DNA of 64,000 bases from Cheiracanthium punctorium. Taxonomy: Eukaryota; Arthropoda; Arachnida; Araneae; Cheiracanthiidae. The notes under the pieces are model-generated. The model saw only the letters and a list, made by a program, of their open reading frames with translations. It was not told the origin of the DNA and searched no databases. The position numbers and the translations under genes are program-made. The number at the start of each line of letters is the position of its first letter. Within the stretch, counting starts at the first letter, position 1. Shown here one piece after another: positions 11,485-22,911 of this stretch. The stretch lies in assembly GCA_038373885.1 (NCBI GenBank), contig JAWZYV010014407.1:310001-374000 (forward strand), read 5' to 3'.

Positions 11485-12165
11485 ATGCAAAACCACCATC
11501 CAAACCTAGTCCACGAAACCATCCACTCTTCAAATGCGTTCATGTAACCACAATTCTCTTCTCCTTTTCAGTAGTGATAATAATAATCATAATAATAACA
11601 ACAGCAGCAGCTATAACTAGCTCTTCTGCCAGTCCCACGCCGGTATTTCAAGAAAATCTTTTTTCGTTATTTTTAGGTGTGTGCCGTCTGCCGCACTTCC
11701 TCCCTCTAACAATGGGGCTGCCTCTCAGCCTTCAAAATTGGACGAAGAAAACTCTTTTTAGAAGTAAAATAAAATGCTAGTGAGAGGAGGAGGAAGGAAA
11801 AGTAAGATCCGTTGGAAGATGTAGCATTCTTTAATACCCACTGTTGATTTTTTTTTCAACCTGCAGAGGAAGGACGGTGTATGTATTAGAACTTGAGACT
11901 GTGGTCGCGTGCTTGGTGAAATTTTACTCAAACTGAGCCCATTTTCGTTGTTAGTGCTATAAATAGGCATGGGGCGAAACAGTATCTTTCATGGTTATTA
12001 GAGTTTGCAAGGTTTGTTCTATGTTAAGGTTGTTCTTTTAAGAAAACATGCAACTTTTGAATAGTTTCAACGTAGGATTACGTTCCTCTATAAAGGTTCT
12101 ACGTAAAAAAAAAAAAATCAACGTCATCGGTAGTGTCATTATTGTATTTCGTTTGATGGCTAAAA
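11485..12165. other. No gene recognised
   Basis: Contains an ATA/ACA-rich simple stretch at 11574-11610. The short opposing frames at 11574-11970 are not supported as genes. Confidence 0.4.
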
Positions 12166-12708
12166 CATAACAGGGTTTCTACAGATTTCACAGCTTTTCC
12201 TTCCCTGACTTTCCCTGACATTTAACACACTCTTCCCTGACTTTTTATCTAGCGTGCTTTCCTGAATTTTGCTTTTCTATTTTTAATATTACATCCTTTA
12301 ATTAATAATTTTTTATATATTTTGCCCCCTTTTTACAAATAATAATAACAATAAAATTAATATACACAAAAATATTATTTGACATCACTGGATTCTAACA
12401 AAAACAATGTTTGATAATAATTTATTATAAAATTAAGAATATTTCAACTGAACAAGATATGTTAATAAAGGACACCTTTTAAAATTATTTATAAGGTTAA
12501 ATAAGAAAATGAAAAGAAAACAATTTCTACAATTAGGTTCAAACAGGAAGTATTTTCTTGATTTAGCCGCAAAATTCAAATATTCTTGCATTTCCCTGAC
12601 ATTTCTTCAAATTTCCCTGACTTTTTCCCCAAATCCCTAACTTTTCCTGACCAAAACTCATTTCCCTGATACTCCTTGACTTTCCAGGTCTGTAGAAACC
12701 CAGTATAA
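12166..12708. mobile_element. DNA transposon relic with CAGGGTTTCTACAGA termini
   Basis: The left end CAGGGTTTCTACAGA starts at 12171; the right end TCTGTAGAAACCCAG stops at 12703. These are 12-13-bp inverted termini. Flanks are CATAA and TATAA, a possible 5-bp duplication with one mismatch. Subterminal regions repeat TTCCCTGAC many times. The element at 63179-63718 has similar termini and the same 5-bp flank length. Confidence 0.6.
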
Positions 12709-12929
12709 CTGTGTGCAATAACCCGATGAACTTACCGGCGTCATTAATTTGATATTAAAGAAAAGAAAATGATCATAAATTTGCAAGATTTCGCAAAAGA
12801 ACAAGCTTACTACGAAACATTACAGAAATAGCTTAAATCTTTAACGCTCGTTATGCTCGCTGTGAGGACACACTTACATTCTAGGTGTTTTGATTCACGT
12901 AGAATAAACTTAATTTCAATTAAATACTC
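12709..12929. other. Unassigned
   Basis: Short unassigned spacer. Confidence 0.4.
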
Positions 12930-13166
12930 AAGGAGGACATCTAGATAAGACTGCACATTGTAGACAAGTGCCTCCGTTACCATCGCACGATTTAACTATC
13001 CGCAAGAAGGCGGACAATCGAATCTCCCAGTGCGTGCCACAGGGAGCCGCCGCGCAGCCGGCTGTGTCAAAAATGCTCTTTAGCTCTGTGGCAAGCAGTT
13101 GGCTTTTCGATCGACCACCATCTTGCTGCTTCGATGTTGGGAAATGGTTGCGCTTCAAAGGGTTAA
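12930..13166 (-). mobile_element. Diverged relative of the TTAA MITE family
   Basis: Recognisable but eroded arms: CCGTTACCATCGCACGATTT against CCGTTGCCATCGCTCGACTT, a GCAGCCGGCTGTG centre, ATCGACCACCATCTTGCTG, and the L end GGTTGCGCTTCAAAGGG with TTAA at 13163-13166. Older than the near-identical copies. Confidence 0.65.
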
Positions 13167-14163
13167 CTAAAAAAGCTGTTACAAGATTTCACCACCCACA
13201 AAATACAGCCTCCTTTGTGTTATTAGAAGCATCAACAGAAACATCACGCGGCAATTCGTCACTCCCCTTCCGAATCGAAAACATTCCACTATACAAAAAG
13301 AGGCATTAGATAACATAATCTAAATATAAGCCCAATATAACGCAATCTGAAGAAGAAACGCGCGTGCTGTATTCCGCGTCAGAGTAATGTTTGTATACAA
13401 AACAAAAAGTCGAGCAGATGGACACATTCTGGAAGCTTGACTGGAGAAAAGTATCTTCTCCTGGCACCGTTCGATAACAAGCCATATCCATTACAGATTG
13501 CTCCTCTCAAACTGATTAAGAATGCGATGAACCAAAGCAGATCAGGGATGCATTTTGAAGATGTGATTTATTTTTTTAGCAACCCTTATTTATCACTGAA
13601 TCACAAGTCTGATAAATATGCTATCTTTGTCTTAAAATTAAAAGCTTATCAAGTAACAAGTACAAACCACAGACATAAAATGTGGAAAGCTGGGGGAGCA
13701 AAGCAAACAAATGCTTTTCAAAAAGATTCATTTTCAGAATTTTCTTTTTTTGGCAAGATTACAATTTATAAAGATGGGCTAATATATTAGAGATTTATCA
13801 TTGTTATGACGGGATACTGTCCTATCTGAAATACAATCACAGAAATGTTTTTCAAATAGCTTTCAGAAAACACATATCGGTCAGTGTACATTTTCGAGGA
13901 AAACTAATGTACATGTGATTGGCTGCACTCAGTGGCGTACCTGGGTGAAGAAATGACCATCACAGGCAACAAAACTGCGCTTTTAGTAAGAATGCCACCG
14001 ATCACTTCCTTTGTATGGTCATTCTTAGAAATTTCTTTAGAGTGAACATTTACATTCGTTTTTGTCACGAGTTCACTATGCAAACGAAAAAAAAAAAAAA
14101 ATCTCATAGATTTAAGTTCTCGGGACAGTGATTCAAAATAATTTGTTTTAGTGGCTTATTGAC
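13167..14163. other. No gene supported; 117-codon open frame
   Basis: The frame 13437-13790 (plus) is long for this AT content but has no domain or motif I know and no splice or promoter context. At 13931 a CAGTGGCGTACCTGG motif resembles a hAT end, with no partner seen. Confidence 0.3.
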
Positions 14164-14165
14164 TT

Positions 14166-14470
14166 TAACCCGTTCTCGCCCATTGTTGCAAGGAGCGCTC
14201 GGCCTGAAAATACCAAGCACAACTATCGGTTTTTCCGGAATACGGCCAATTATCAAATCCAGGGATCTGTACCGAGGAGGTGGGGCGCCCTCCGTGGGGG
14301 GTCTTTCTAAGGGGACTTAACACGTGTTTACGCGAAGTTTCGGAGTAAACCACGGAATACTCAGAACGCCTAGGTCGAAGGACGCAATCTGGGTTTAAAC
14401 CAGGCATTTGTCTTCTCCCAATCCAGAGTGCTATGCGGTCGGCCACTGGTCTTGCAACGATAGGGGCAGC
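14166..14470 (-). mobile_element. SINE-family copy (minus), with unassigned 3' part
   Basis: On the minus strand from about 14457: TGGCCGACCGCATAGCACTC (A-box-like), then GGTTTAAACCCAG (eroded B box), GTTCTGAGTATTCCGTGG and CCCCTTAGAAAGACC. These are the signature blocks of the SINE at 1318-1566, in the same order. 14166-14250 carries a further repeat (CCCATTGTTGCAAGGAG) also seen at 16243 and 46143. Confidence 0.65.
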
Positions 14471-14499
14471 AGGTTAAATGCTTTTTTTGTTGCTTCAGT

Positions 14500-14615
14500 C
14501 TCGCAATGAAGATATGTTTCCTCATCGTCCGCCATCTTGCTGGTAGTTAAGTCGAGCGATAGCAAGGGCTGCCCTTTTTTCAGCATTGGGAAAGGGTTAC
14601 ACCTCAAAGGGTTAA
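14500..14615 (-). mobile_element. TTAA MITE (family A), single arm plus L end
   Basis: GTCCGCCATCTTGCTGGTAG, the TCGAGCGATAGCAAGG arm, CAGCATTGGGAAAGGGTT and the L end CCTCAAAGGG with TTAA at 14612-14615. The remainder is missing. Confidence 0.75.
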
Positions 14616-15128
14616 ATTCCATACAAATTGTCCCTCCCCCTCCCTATTATTCTTTTAAATCTGTCCTGCAGCCATTCCTTAATATAAAAAATCGCCTAAG
14701 ACAGACATACTCCCATTTCCCCAGGCATTTAACAAATTTACAGCACGTGACCCGTGGTTCCGCCAGATCCATTAGGGATCACTCTGCGTGATTGGGGAGA
14801 GAAAACGGACAAGAATCAATAAAATATCGGATGGAGATCGATTGCGGAGACGCATGACGTCATACTGACTCAAGAGTGAGTCACAGCCCGAAATCTATCA
14901 TGAGACGCAACATAGGATAAGTAGACAATATCATAAATGCAATAGAAAAAAATTCTAGTTTCGCTTTTCTTTGCAAGCAAAAGCACGAGAAAGGCCTGCC
15001 CCCATACAGCTTTCCTGGGAAAATCTCCAGGCATTTGGGGTATGTCGGCACTTAGCCGATTGAAAATAAGTCATATTGAAATCAGAGGGTGGGGGTTTGC
15101 GGCCGATATCCTTATAAAAATCGGATGG
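14616..15128. other. No gene recognised
   Basis: Holds the CRE/AP-1-like cluster listed separately and short unsupported frames. Confidence 0.4.
14855..14883. promoter_or_regulatory. CRE plus inverted AP-1 site cluster
   Basis: A perfect CRE palindrome TGACGTCA (14855-14862) is followed at once by TGACTCA (14866-14872) and TGAGTCA (14877-14883). The latter two form an inverted pair of bZIP (AP-1) sites. Three consensus sites within 29 bp are seen directly; function is unknown. Confidence 0.35.
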
Positions 15129-15587
15129 GGGTCTTTGTAGTATCCGATAACGGGGGATTAACAGAGGGTGTAGCATAAAGAAATCACGGCATTCCTCTAC
15201 TCTTTATAAAGCGGTTCCAGTATTATACAGAGTATAATCGTGAATGATTTTCGCATAGTGTAGTATATTATGCAAAAAAGTATACATTCTTGACAAACAA
15301 AAGATGCTCTTTTCTTTAAGTACCGATTATTGTATTTTCAGTTAACCGACTACTTAAAAAAAAAAAAAAGGGTGAATCATACATTCCTGGCATTTTCTAT
15401 TGACAGAACGGCTACGATCGAATATATTGCAATATTGAAACATTTTTATAAGCATCAATTAATATCCATAAGAACTACAATATGCACACACACATTTAAA
15501 GTGATAATACAAATATCTAACATCGTTATAAAACTCTCATGAGGTCTTGGATTATCTGATAACGAGTGATTAACAGAGGGTATAATT
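15129..15587. repeat. 45-bp direct repeats flanking 370 bp
   Basis: The block GTCTTtGtAgTATCcGATAA...GATTAACAGAGGGTrTA occurs at 15129-15173 and again, diverged, at 15542-15584. The DNA between is AT-rich with no identified element. Confidence 0.5.
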
Positions 15588-15979
15588 ATCGCTTTTTTAC
15601 TCAACTGACGTCCTAAGCATTTTATCTATGCAAACTAAATGACTTTAAAAGGCAAGACTTTATTTTAGTAATTTGATTTTTGTGTATAAAGGATCACCCT
15701 AAATGTAACTGAGTCGTTAGAAAACTTTTGTAACTGGGAATATAAGGTAATTGGTAATGTCAGTTGTTATTAAACAATTGTCAATTGTTTGCCATCTAAC
15801 CAAGCCAATTGAAATACCCGGAATTGAAGACAACTGCTCATTTGCTATCGTTCATGGATTTTTCTCAGGTCCTCATAGTATAAACTTGCACCATAAACAG
15901 AAAATGTGTTTTTAATTTTATATCTTCTATGCTGTGTATGTCTTTTTAAAACAGTTACCTTCAAGCCTCTACTCATAAC
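15588..15979. other. No gene recognised
   Basis: AT-rich; nothing assignable. Confidence 0.45.
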
Positions 15980-15981
15980 GA

Positions 15982-17306
15982 GGGCCTGATTAAGACTGCG
16001 GGGGCCCTGAATCTATTATTCTTCGGAGGGGCACCTTATAATCAAGCTTTGTTTATTCGAATATACACGTGGAACAAAGTTTTTACCGTATAGCATAGTA
16101 GTTTGTGTATTAATCAATGCTTAAAAGATAATGATCTCCGCCCAAAGTAGTATACAGGTTAGCACTCGTTGAGACGTTAGGATTTGAGGGCAATGATTTA
16201 AAAAACAAAACAAAAATAAAACGCAAGTGTCTTACTTAGTTTGTTCTCTCTCATTGTTACAAAGGCGCTGCCTTAGCATGTTGGGAGTGAAAAGTTAACA
16301 GTTCGTTAAGCTGAAATAATTAAAGTTTTGTGAAACAACACACATAAAACGTACTTATCGTTCAGGACGTGGCGCACCTTTAATATACATCCTACCTTGA
16401 CTTCTGGTACCAAAAAATGCCGTTTTTGGCGGCGCCAAGGAAACAAAGTAGCTGTGTGAAATCGCGTTTTCAAACGTGTTTTCCAACCGGAGGCATTAAT
16501 AAAATTTGAATATTTGTTAAAATGATATTGGGTTGAGAATCTAAACAACATAAATAATTTCAAAATTTCAGTTAATAATTTCAAAAATATTAACTAACGA
16601 TTCATTTTTATGTGAGGTGTCTCAGCAAACCTCAACCCCCTCATTTCATTTCAACGATAAAAATAGTCGGACAACTAAAAAATAACAACAAAAAGTAATT
16701 TTAAGATGTTAAGAAAACGTTGTGAAAAAGATTAAAAACCGAATATAGCACAGAATTCATTCGCATTTTCAGAAAAAGGCCAAATATTACATTTATTTCC
16801 AATTTTGGAGCAAAAAAAAAGATTTAAAAATATGTAGGATGTATATTGAAGCTTAGCCCAGGAGGTTTCAGGTGAAAAATGCTCACCTTTTGTTAGCTCT
16901 AAAAAAGTTCTACCTACTGCAAAAAACAGAAGCGTGCGGACAGAAACATTTTTGTTGAGAAGAAAAATTAATCATGTTCCGCATTATTTACATTTTTCTT
17001 TATTTATCGCCTCATGTTTTATTAATTTACCTTTTTACTATCCAGGATTATATCTAAAACAATTCTGACAATAAGATCTCTAAGATTATATATTAAATTT
17101 TATTCGATCATTTGGGTTAGGAATGCGACATCGATGCTTGTAAACTTTACAAAATATATTAAGCATATCATCGATGACATCAATATTTAAAACAACATCG
17201 ATCATCGATAAAACATCGATATCTAAAACCATCAATATTTTCAAAAAATCATCGATGCCGCATCTCTATCTAGACGATCTAGTTGGCCTGTGCAGTAATC
17301 AGGCCC
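15982..17306. mobile_element. Candidate DNA element with GGGCCTGATTA termini
   Basis: GGGCCTGATTAAGACTGC at the left (15983) and GGGGCCTGATTACTGCAC read inward from 17306 form imperfect inverted termini. No clear target duplication was found and there is no transposase. The right part (17118-17270) is a run of CATCGATG motifs. A chance pair cannot be excluded. Confidence 0.35.
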
Positions 17307-17309
17307 CGC

Positions 17310-18683
17310 TAATAGCATCATTGTAAGATTCTACTCCACCGTATCACAAGAGGATTAAAGTATTTCAAGCAAGTTACATTGATGAAACAATATCTTCTTA
17401 AAAGAGGGTTTCTGTTAATTTTAAATTCACCTGAAATTACCTGGCCTTATTCTATGCGCCCGCCTACATCTAAATCCGTCCAAAATGTCTCCAGACAGCG
17501 ATTAAAAAAAAATCCTTGAAAGCATAGGGAAATATTTACATTTTAGATCAAGTGAAGCAACGGGTAATCAGTTTTCTTTTCAATAAAATAAAGGGAAAAT
17601 GTGGGGGAAAAGAATAGAGAAGAAAAAAATAATACTAAGGTACGTTCGAGAATATTGACCTTCCTCTTCCTTATTTTGACTGTCAGCTTCTCCCCAATGG
17701 CTAGAATTTACAACTAAAGTTTTCTTTTGTGTTTTTAAAATTATGACTGCCACTCAGTTTTCCTAAACTTCTATCTTCTGCTTTTACCGTCCTTTTTAAA
17801 TGTCACATTACTGCGTTTTTCCCCCCAACTCCTCCTCCTGCATTGTCTCCACACATTCATGGCTGAATTTATGTCCAAACAAAAGGACATTTTTTAAAAA
17901 AGAAGAGAGAAAAAAAAAAGAAGAAAATTTCCTCTCGTTTCTGAAGAAAGGGGTAAAACAGCGGCTCTCCTTTTCAAAATCTATTTATCTTTCTACTTAA
18001 CAGCTTTTTCAAAAGAGAAAACGCCAAACTTTGTGGGCCAAAACCTGATTGCTTCTTCCCGGTAAAATAAATCGCGCCAAGATAAAATGGAAGTTAATAA
18101 AAACAATAGAAAGGGAAGGTAGGAGAAGATAGAGTGTAATGGATTCTGAGGCGGTTCTTTTTTTCTTTTTTGTTCCATGATAAGGTTGGTAATATAGTGA
18201 GTACATAATGCATTAAATGCCTTCTTCATGGTTTATGGCCAATTTTCATCAGGAAAGCGGTTTTTGAAGCTTTCAAATACAGTGGTACACACAAGGGAAG
18301 GATCCAAGGAGGGTCTTCTGGACTCCTCTCAAGAGAATTAAGGCTGATGTGTTAAATAACCGTGCGATTTCTGCCGTATTCTAAGGCTTTTAAAATTCCA
18401 GTTCAGTTCCATTTTAATGAGATTTCTATTTTAAACGGTAAGATAAATAAATACATAGTTCAAAATAATGCAAGTAGTTTGAATTGCGGTGAAATCAATA
18501 AACAACGTTATTTAACTGTTTCTTCGATACGTGAATACGACTACTTACGGCTATTTCATTGCCGCCTTTCGCACGTGCAATTTACAACAATGCTTAAAAT
18601 TATGAAGGCGAGCATCTTATTGAGAACTGTCCCCCAGAAATGGTCAGAAACTTTGGTTAGATCTGCAGTATGTTCCAAATGGT
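17310..18683. other. No gene supported
   Basis: AT-rich with an A-rich tract at 17905-17925. The open frame at 18362-18694 may include eroded upstream LINE sequence, but only the part from 18684 has recognisable motifs. Confidence 0.4.
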
Positions 18684-18890
18684 CCCAGAAATGAAGCTTT
18701 TGCTACTTTTCGCCAGGCTACGGACCATGATTGTCTTGCCAATCGCTTATATAGAATTCGATTTTCTCCAATGCCCCGCTGCCCTCTCTGTGGTTCCAAT
18801 GATAAAATGGATGTTCTGAATCTATCCCACTGCCAATCACTTTCTGCTGAGAAGTGTGCAGACGATACTAGCAAGCGAGTGAAGTTATGA
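18684..18890 (+). pseudogene. LINE reverse-transcriptase ORF, C-terminal fragment (RNase H/zinc-knuckle tail)
   Basis: A reading frame of 68 codons without an ATG ends in TGA at 18888-18890. It translates to PRNEAFATFRQATDHDCLAN, then RLYRIRFSPMPRCPLCGSND, then KMDVLNLSHC. The order (R-x-GHD-CLA, LHRI, C-x2-C, then H-x4-5-C) is the hallmark C-terminus of jockey/R1-type non-LTR retrotransposon polyproteins: the end of the RNase H domain and a CCHC knuckle. The usual GHD is ATDHD here. No RT domain is found upstream in frame, so it is a fragment. The downstream CT-rich and poly-pyrimidine stretch (18900-18945) would be its 3' UTR. Strand and frame are clear; the clade is not. Confidence 0.75.
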
Positions 18891-19189
18891 GCAAATGCTG
18901 AACTATTTCTTTCTTTCTCTCTCTTTCCTTTCTTTTTTTGTTATTTTCCCTGTTAATATTTGTATCTTGTATTCTATATAATTTGCTTGCCACTCGGGGA
19001 GGGGGGGGGTAGGGGAGAAAAAGAAATAGCTGTGACGAATGCTTATGTTTTCGTTTTGCATGACTGTACATCCGTGCACTAACTGCCGTATTAATAAGCC
19101 ATGGATTTCTAGAAAATTATTATATCATTAAGTATTATACTATGCACACCCTGTAAATTAGTGTGCATGTAGAATGGTTAATTCTTCCA
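18891..19189. other. 3' flank of LINE fragment
   Basis: Pyrimidine-rich then AT-rich DNA with a G10 tract around 18997-19008. Confidence 0.4.
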
Positions 19190-19230
19190 TAGGAACACAC
19201 AAAAGAATTCCAATATATTAGGATGTATGG
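19190..19230 (+). repeat. Interspersed repeat Q, short piece
   Basis: ATAGGAACACACAAAAGAAT followed by TCCAATATATTAGG matches the Q family core. Confidence 0.5.
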
Positions 19231-21250
19231 GAAGAGGAATAATTAGGGAACTTGTAATTATTATAAAATTTATTTACCGTTTTTCCCGCAAGAAATAAGG
19301 CATCATTTTCACATACACAGATTTCTTTTTTATTTCAAAAGAAAAGAGCCTTACCTAGAGAAAAAGAAAATATATTAGTTAACATGCAGATATTTTTTAT
19401 GAAAAACTGAAGAGAAAAAATCAAAGTTAGATATAAGGAAGTAAACAACATATAACTTGATTACATGTAATCGTTAACAATTGAAGCATTATGTAAATAC
19501 TGATGCAGTATACCCTTAATTTTCATTCTAAAGAAGTCAAATTTAATTTTTGAGGTAAAATATATTTTAGCAAGTAAAAAACGAATAATCTCTATGGATG
19601 GTTGCAAAATTTAGTCAAAAATAAATATGCAGTTAGACCCTTATAAAAAAATGGAAAATTACATTAAACTTTTTAAAAAGTTGTACAACTTTTCTTTTCG
19701 GCAATTAGAACGTAGGATATTACTTGTGCGCGTGTATTTCCTTTATTTTTCTCATTCATCGCATACTATATAATGCAAAACTCTTCTTTTTTTGCAGTTT
19801 ATCATCGGAGTTAGCAATACAAATTTAACAAATCCATTTGATAAAGTAGTTTTATTATTTTATCGAATGAAATCTTTGAATGAATTTTTGAAATGCTCTC
19901 AATGGACATATATATAGAGTAGCGTAGCTGGGGGGGGGGGGGGGGTTAAAAAGAGGCATATGCCCACGGGCGCAGCACCCAAAGGGCGCTAAATTATATG
20001 TAAAGCCTATTAATGTTGCATTTTGTCAAGTAGGAAGGGGTGAACAATATCTTCAGTTGTCCTCGGGTGAAACTTCAGTTGTCCTCGTGATGAAAACTCT
20101 ATGCCTCTTTCTGTATACGTAATTTCACAACCAGCTGATGATGTCAACACATTTCTTATAAAAAGACACCAACACGAACACTTCCGTCCGTCTAATTAGC
20201 AATTTAAAAGAAGCAAAGTAGAAAATATATATATATATATCAAGATCAGTAACATTCTACATGACCAGAATCGTTGTTTCGGATTTCCTCCTCCTTTTTT
20301 TACTTTTTATTTTATTTTGTTTTTCTATTTTTTATTTTTATTTTTATTTTGTAAAAGAGAGAAAAAAAGAATTTATAAAACATGATTCATTTTCTTTCGT
20401 TTAAAAACGGTAGATTTATTATATTTACTCCCGTTTGTTCCCTAATTTAAAAAACATCGGTTCTGTCTTTTTTCTATCTTCGTAACTTTTTTCACGTAAT
20501 TTTTTAATTTACTGTATTTTGCATGAATTTCTTTAATGATCGTAGACATATGCCTTTGATCAATATTTAGGAATAAAAACCAAGGTCCGAGTTTTTGGAA
20601 TATTCTGTAAATGAAATACTAGCAATGTACGTGTTTTAACAAACAGACATTTCTTTTAAGGATGTGAATTACAAAATAATAACGCTATTTCTTCACTCTG
20701 ATTTTATGATATTTAATTAGAACATGAGTTTTCTTTTGTTACTGATATTTTACATTTTCTCGATAATGATATATACTACCTTTCTTTAAAAATAATCTTC
20801 TTAAAGGATATATATACTATTCATATTTTTCTTTTCTCATTAACTGTACATTTTTTTTCTTTCTTAAACTCCTAAAATTCAAAGCAACTAAATTTAATGA
20901 TTCTGGTTTTGAAATTTAGTTTGTAATTTAAATCCTTCCATTATAAGTTTGATGGTACTTTTCGGATGTTTAACGATGCCTTAAATTACTTTTATGCTAT
21001 CCATCATTTCAAGGGCAATCGTGCGGAAAAACTTACAGATTTAATGACGGATTTAAAACGAACAATGTACACAGTAAAATATGAAAACTAAACCGTTTTC
21101 AATCGCCAATTTTAAAGAGGATTGGATGTTGAGTGTTGCATTATTAAGCAACTTCGAAAACGAAAAGAATTCTCAATTCGTACAAATCTTTTTATATTTT
21201 TTTTTTAATTGGAATTTTCGTCATCGTGTCTTGCTTAAAAACAAGATGCC
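19231..21250. other. 2 kb of AT-rich DNA, nothing recognised
   Basis: Includes a G16 run at 19931-19946 beside a GTAGCGTAGC motif (possible hAT end without partner) and a TA run near 20227-20240. No coding signal; 21081-21296 (plus) is not supported. Confidence 0.45.
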
Positions 21251-21254
21251 GGGA

Positions 21255-21380
21255 TATAATATTTATTGTGTTCCTTGCGCAAGGCGCTGTGCCTAGTTTG
21301 TTAAAGTGCCTATCTAGTGAAGAGGAAATTTGGAGTTCGAATCTCTCGGGTGCCTAATGCTTGGAGAATATAGTTTTTAT
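21255..21380 (+). repeat. tRNA-like / SINE-like segment
   Basis: A B-box-like GAGTTCGAATCTCTC lies at about 21333 with a weak A-box-like TGCCTAGTTTGTT 60 bp upstream. Spacing fits a tRNA head, but the fold is poor and no SINE body signature follows. Weak call. Confidence 0.3.
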
Positions 21381-21471
21381 TCTTCGGCCATTCCCATTAT
21401 TGAAACTAGATTTTAGTTTTATCTGTCACTCTAAAAATACCAGAGGCACCTCCACTGTTGAAGTGTGTAAC

Positions 21472-21650
21472 GCACTCTGACTTTTGTTGAAAATTCTATG
21501 ACTTTTCTAGAAAGGTTCTATGAGTGGGCTTTTTAGTTTAGTTACCTAGAAAAATCATAGAATTTTCAACATTCTGACTTTTGTTGAAAATTCTGACTTT
21601 TCTAGAAAGGTTCCATGAGTGTGCTTTTTAGTTACATGTAAAAGGTGTTT
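21472..21650. repeat. Local direct and inverted duplication
   Basis: CTGACTTTTGTTGAAAATTC and TTTTCTAGAAAGGTTC occur twice in the same orientation about 98 bp apart (21477 and 21575). Between them lies an inverted piece, CATAGAATTTTCAAC. The layout suggests replication slippage or a broken fold-back element. Confidence 0.6.
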
Positions 21651-21876
21651 TATTTGTAACTAAAAAGCACAAAGTAAAAATTTAAGTAAAAAAGAATTTA
21701 GCAGTAAAGGCTTTTCACTGCAGATTACTAAAACAGCATAAAATAAAAAAAAATTTCTAACAAAGACAATACAGATATTAAATCGTTTTTCACCAGATAA
21801 AGTCAATACGCGTAAGAATCCTTAAAAAAAGTCATCTGACCAAGTAAAGTCATTTCTTTACCACTTTCCAACATGG

Positions 21877-22110
21877 TTGAAAAGTGTTTCTGATTTCGGT
21901 TTGTCTGTCTGTCGGTCTGTCCGAGCTCTAACTCCAGTAAATATGCATCGATTTCTACGAAATTTATACACGCTATTCTTATCTACTATACCATGTACCC
22001 TCTTGAAAATGATTTATGTAGAATTTATAGTTTTTCTACAGGAGCACTCAAAATATTCCCAATACATTGCGCTCTATAGGAAGTGCGTCGTATCATCCTA
22101 CTATACAGTT
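21877..22110 (+). repeat. Interspersed repeat Q, longest plus copy
   Basis: Starts with a TGTCTGTC-rich block (21900-21925), then AAATATGCATCGATTTCTAC, GAAATTTATA and ACAGGAGCACTCAAAATATT. It allows a 115-codon frame, but the same sequence recurs with stops elsewhere, so it is not a gene. Confidence 0.6.
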
Positions 22111-22249
22111 ACGCTGATCCCTGACTCCAAGATAAAACGTTTTACCGCCATTACTGCAAAAAAGTTTGCAAAGTTAATCACAAAAAGCCTAACAACATCT
22201 ACACGGTTTGTAAAATCCGCTTGAAAATTTTCATAATTATGTATAAAAA

Positions 22250-22705
22250 TATAGAAAACAATCTGCGCCCTTTTAAAAAATCTGAAAATCCACCCGTTCC
22301 CTCATTTTTAAGCGATATTTCGCTCTTTTCAGCTCAATTTTATTTCCGAGAGTAAAAAAAGTTTATCATTTGCGTGACAAAATTACGAGCCGAAAGTGAG
22401 AATGACGTCGCACTGAAGTCACGTTTATCAAGATTTGAAGGGAAAATTGCTATTCCAATTCGTTTAAAATAGTTTTTCCAGATTACACAGTTTAATTTTT
22501 CTTTCTTCTGCACGAATCATTGATATACGCGGGGCTGTTCCCACAAAAGGAAATCGTTCGAATGTGAAAAGTTTCCGCACATTTCCAGAAGAGCATGAAA
22601 TTCGATTTTGGTATATAATAAAAATTTAATATGAAGTTATTTTTTAAGTGGACGATTAAATATATTGAGTGAAGACCTATTTTTGTCAAATGTTTTTTCT
22701 AGCGC
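22250..22705. other. No gene recognised
   Basis: AT-rich; nothing assignable. Confidence 0.45.
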
Positions 22706-22742
22706 CCGTTGTAATTGCCTCCACAACGGGCTTTGATTTCTA
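22706..22742 (+). other. Hairpin followed by CTAG (possible Helitron 3' end)
   Basis: The stem GCCCGTTGT / ACAACGGGC has a 10-nt loop and is followed 8 nt later by CTAG and a T. This is the layout of a Helitron 3' terminus and resembles the end of the element at 44649-45951. The loop is longer than usual and no 5' TC end was found. Confidence 0.3.
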
Positions 22743-22911
22743 GTAGTACTTCTATAAGTTGGACACCTCTAAAAGTTGAGGGAACCGCAAGTGTTCAATT
22801 TTCAGTTATACCTTTCCCAATATTCATAAAGCTTTCAGCATAGTTTTAATGCATTCAGCAGATGTAGGAAATTGGAAAATTGGCGGCGGCTCTTAATACT
22901 GACCATTCATA

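Noticed and set aside
13437..13790. 117-codon plus-strand frame
   Set aside because: No recognisable domain or exon signals; kept only as a remark.
13931..13946. Lone hAT-like end CAGTGGCGTACCTGG
   Set aside because: No partner terminus or duplication found nearby.
14537..14791. Frame beginning MLVVKSSD, also at 23134 and 33135
   Set aside because: The repeated start is the translation of the MITE arm (CTTGCTGGTAGTTAAGTCG); continuation differs by flank, so there is no conserved protein.
17118..17270. hAT-like element with CATCGATG repeats
   Set aside because: Termini look similar but flanks ATTTGGGT and TCTAGACG do not match, so borders are not supported.
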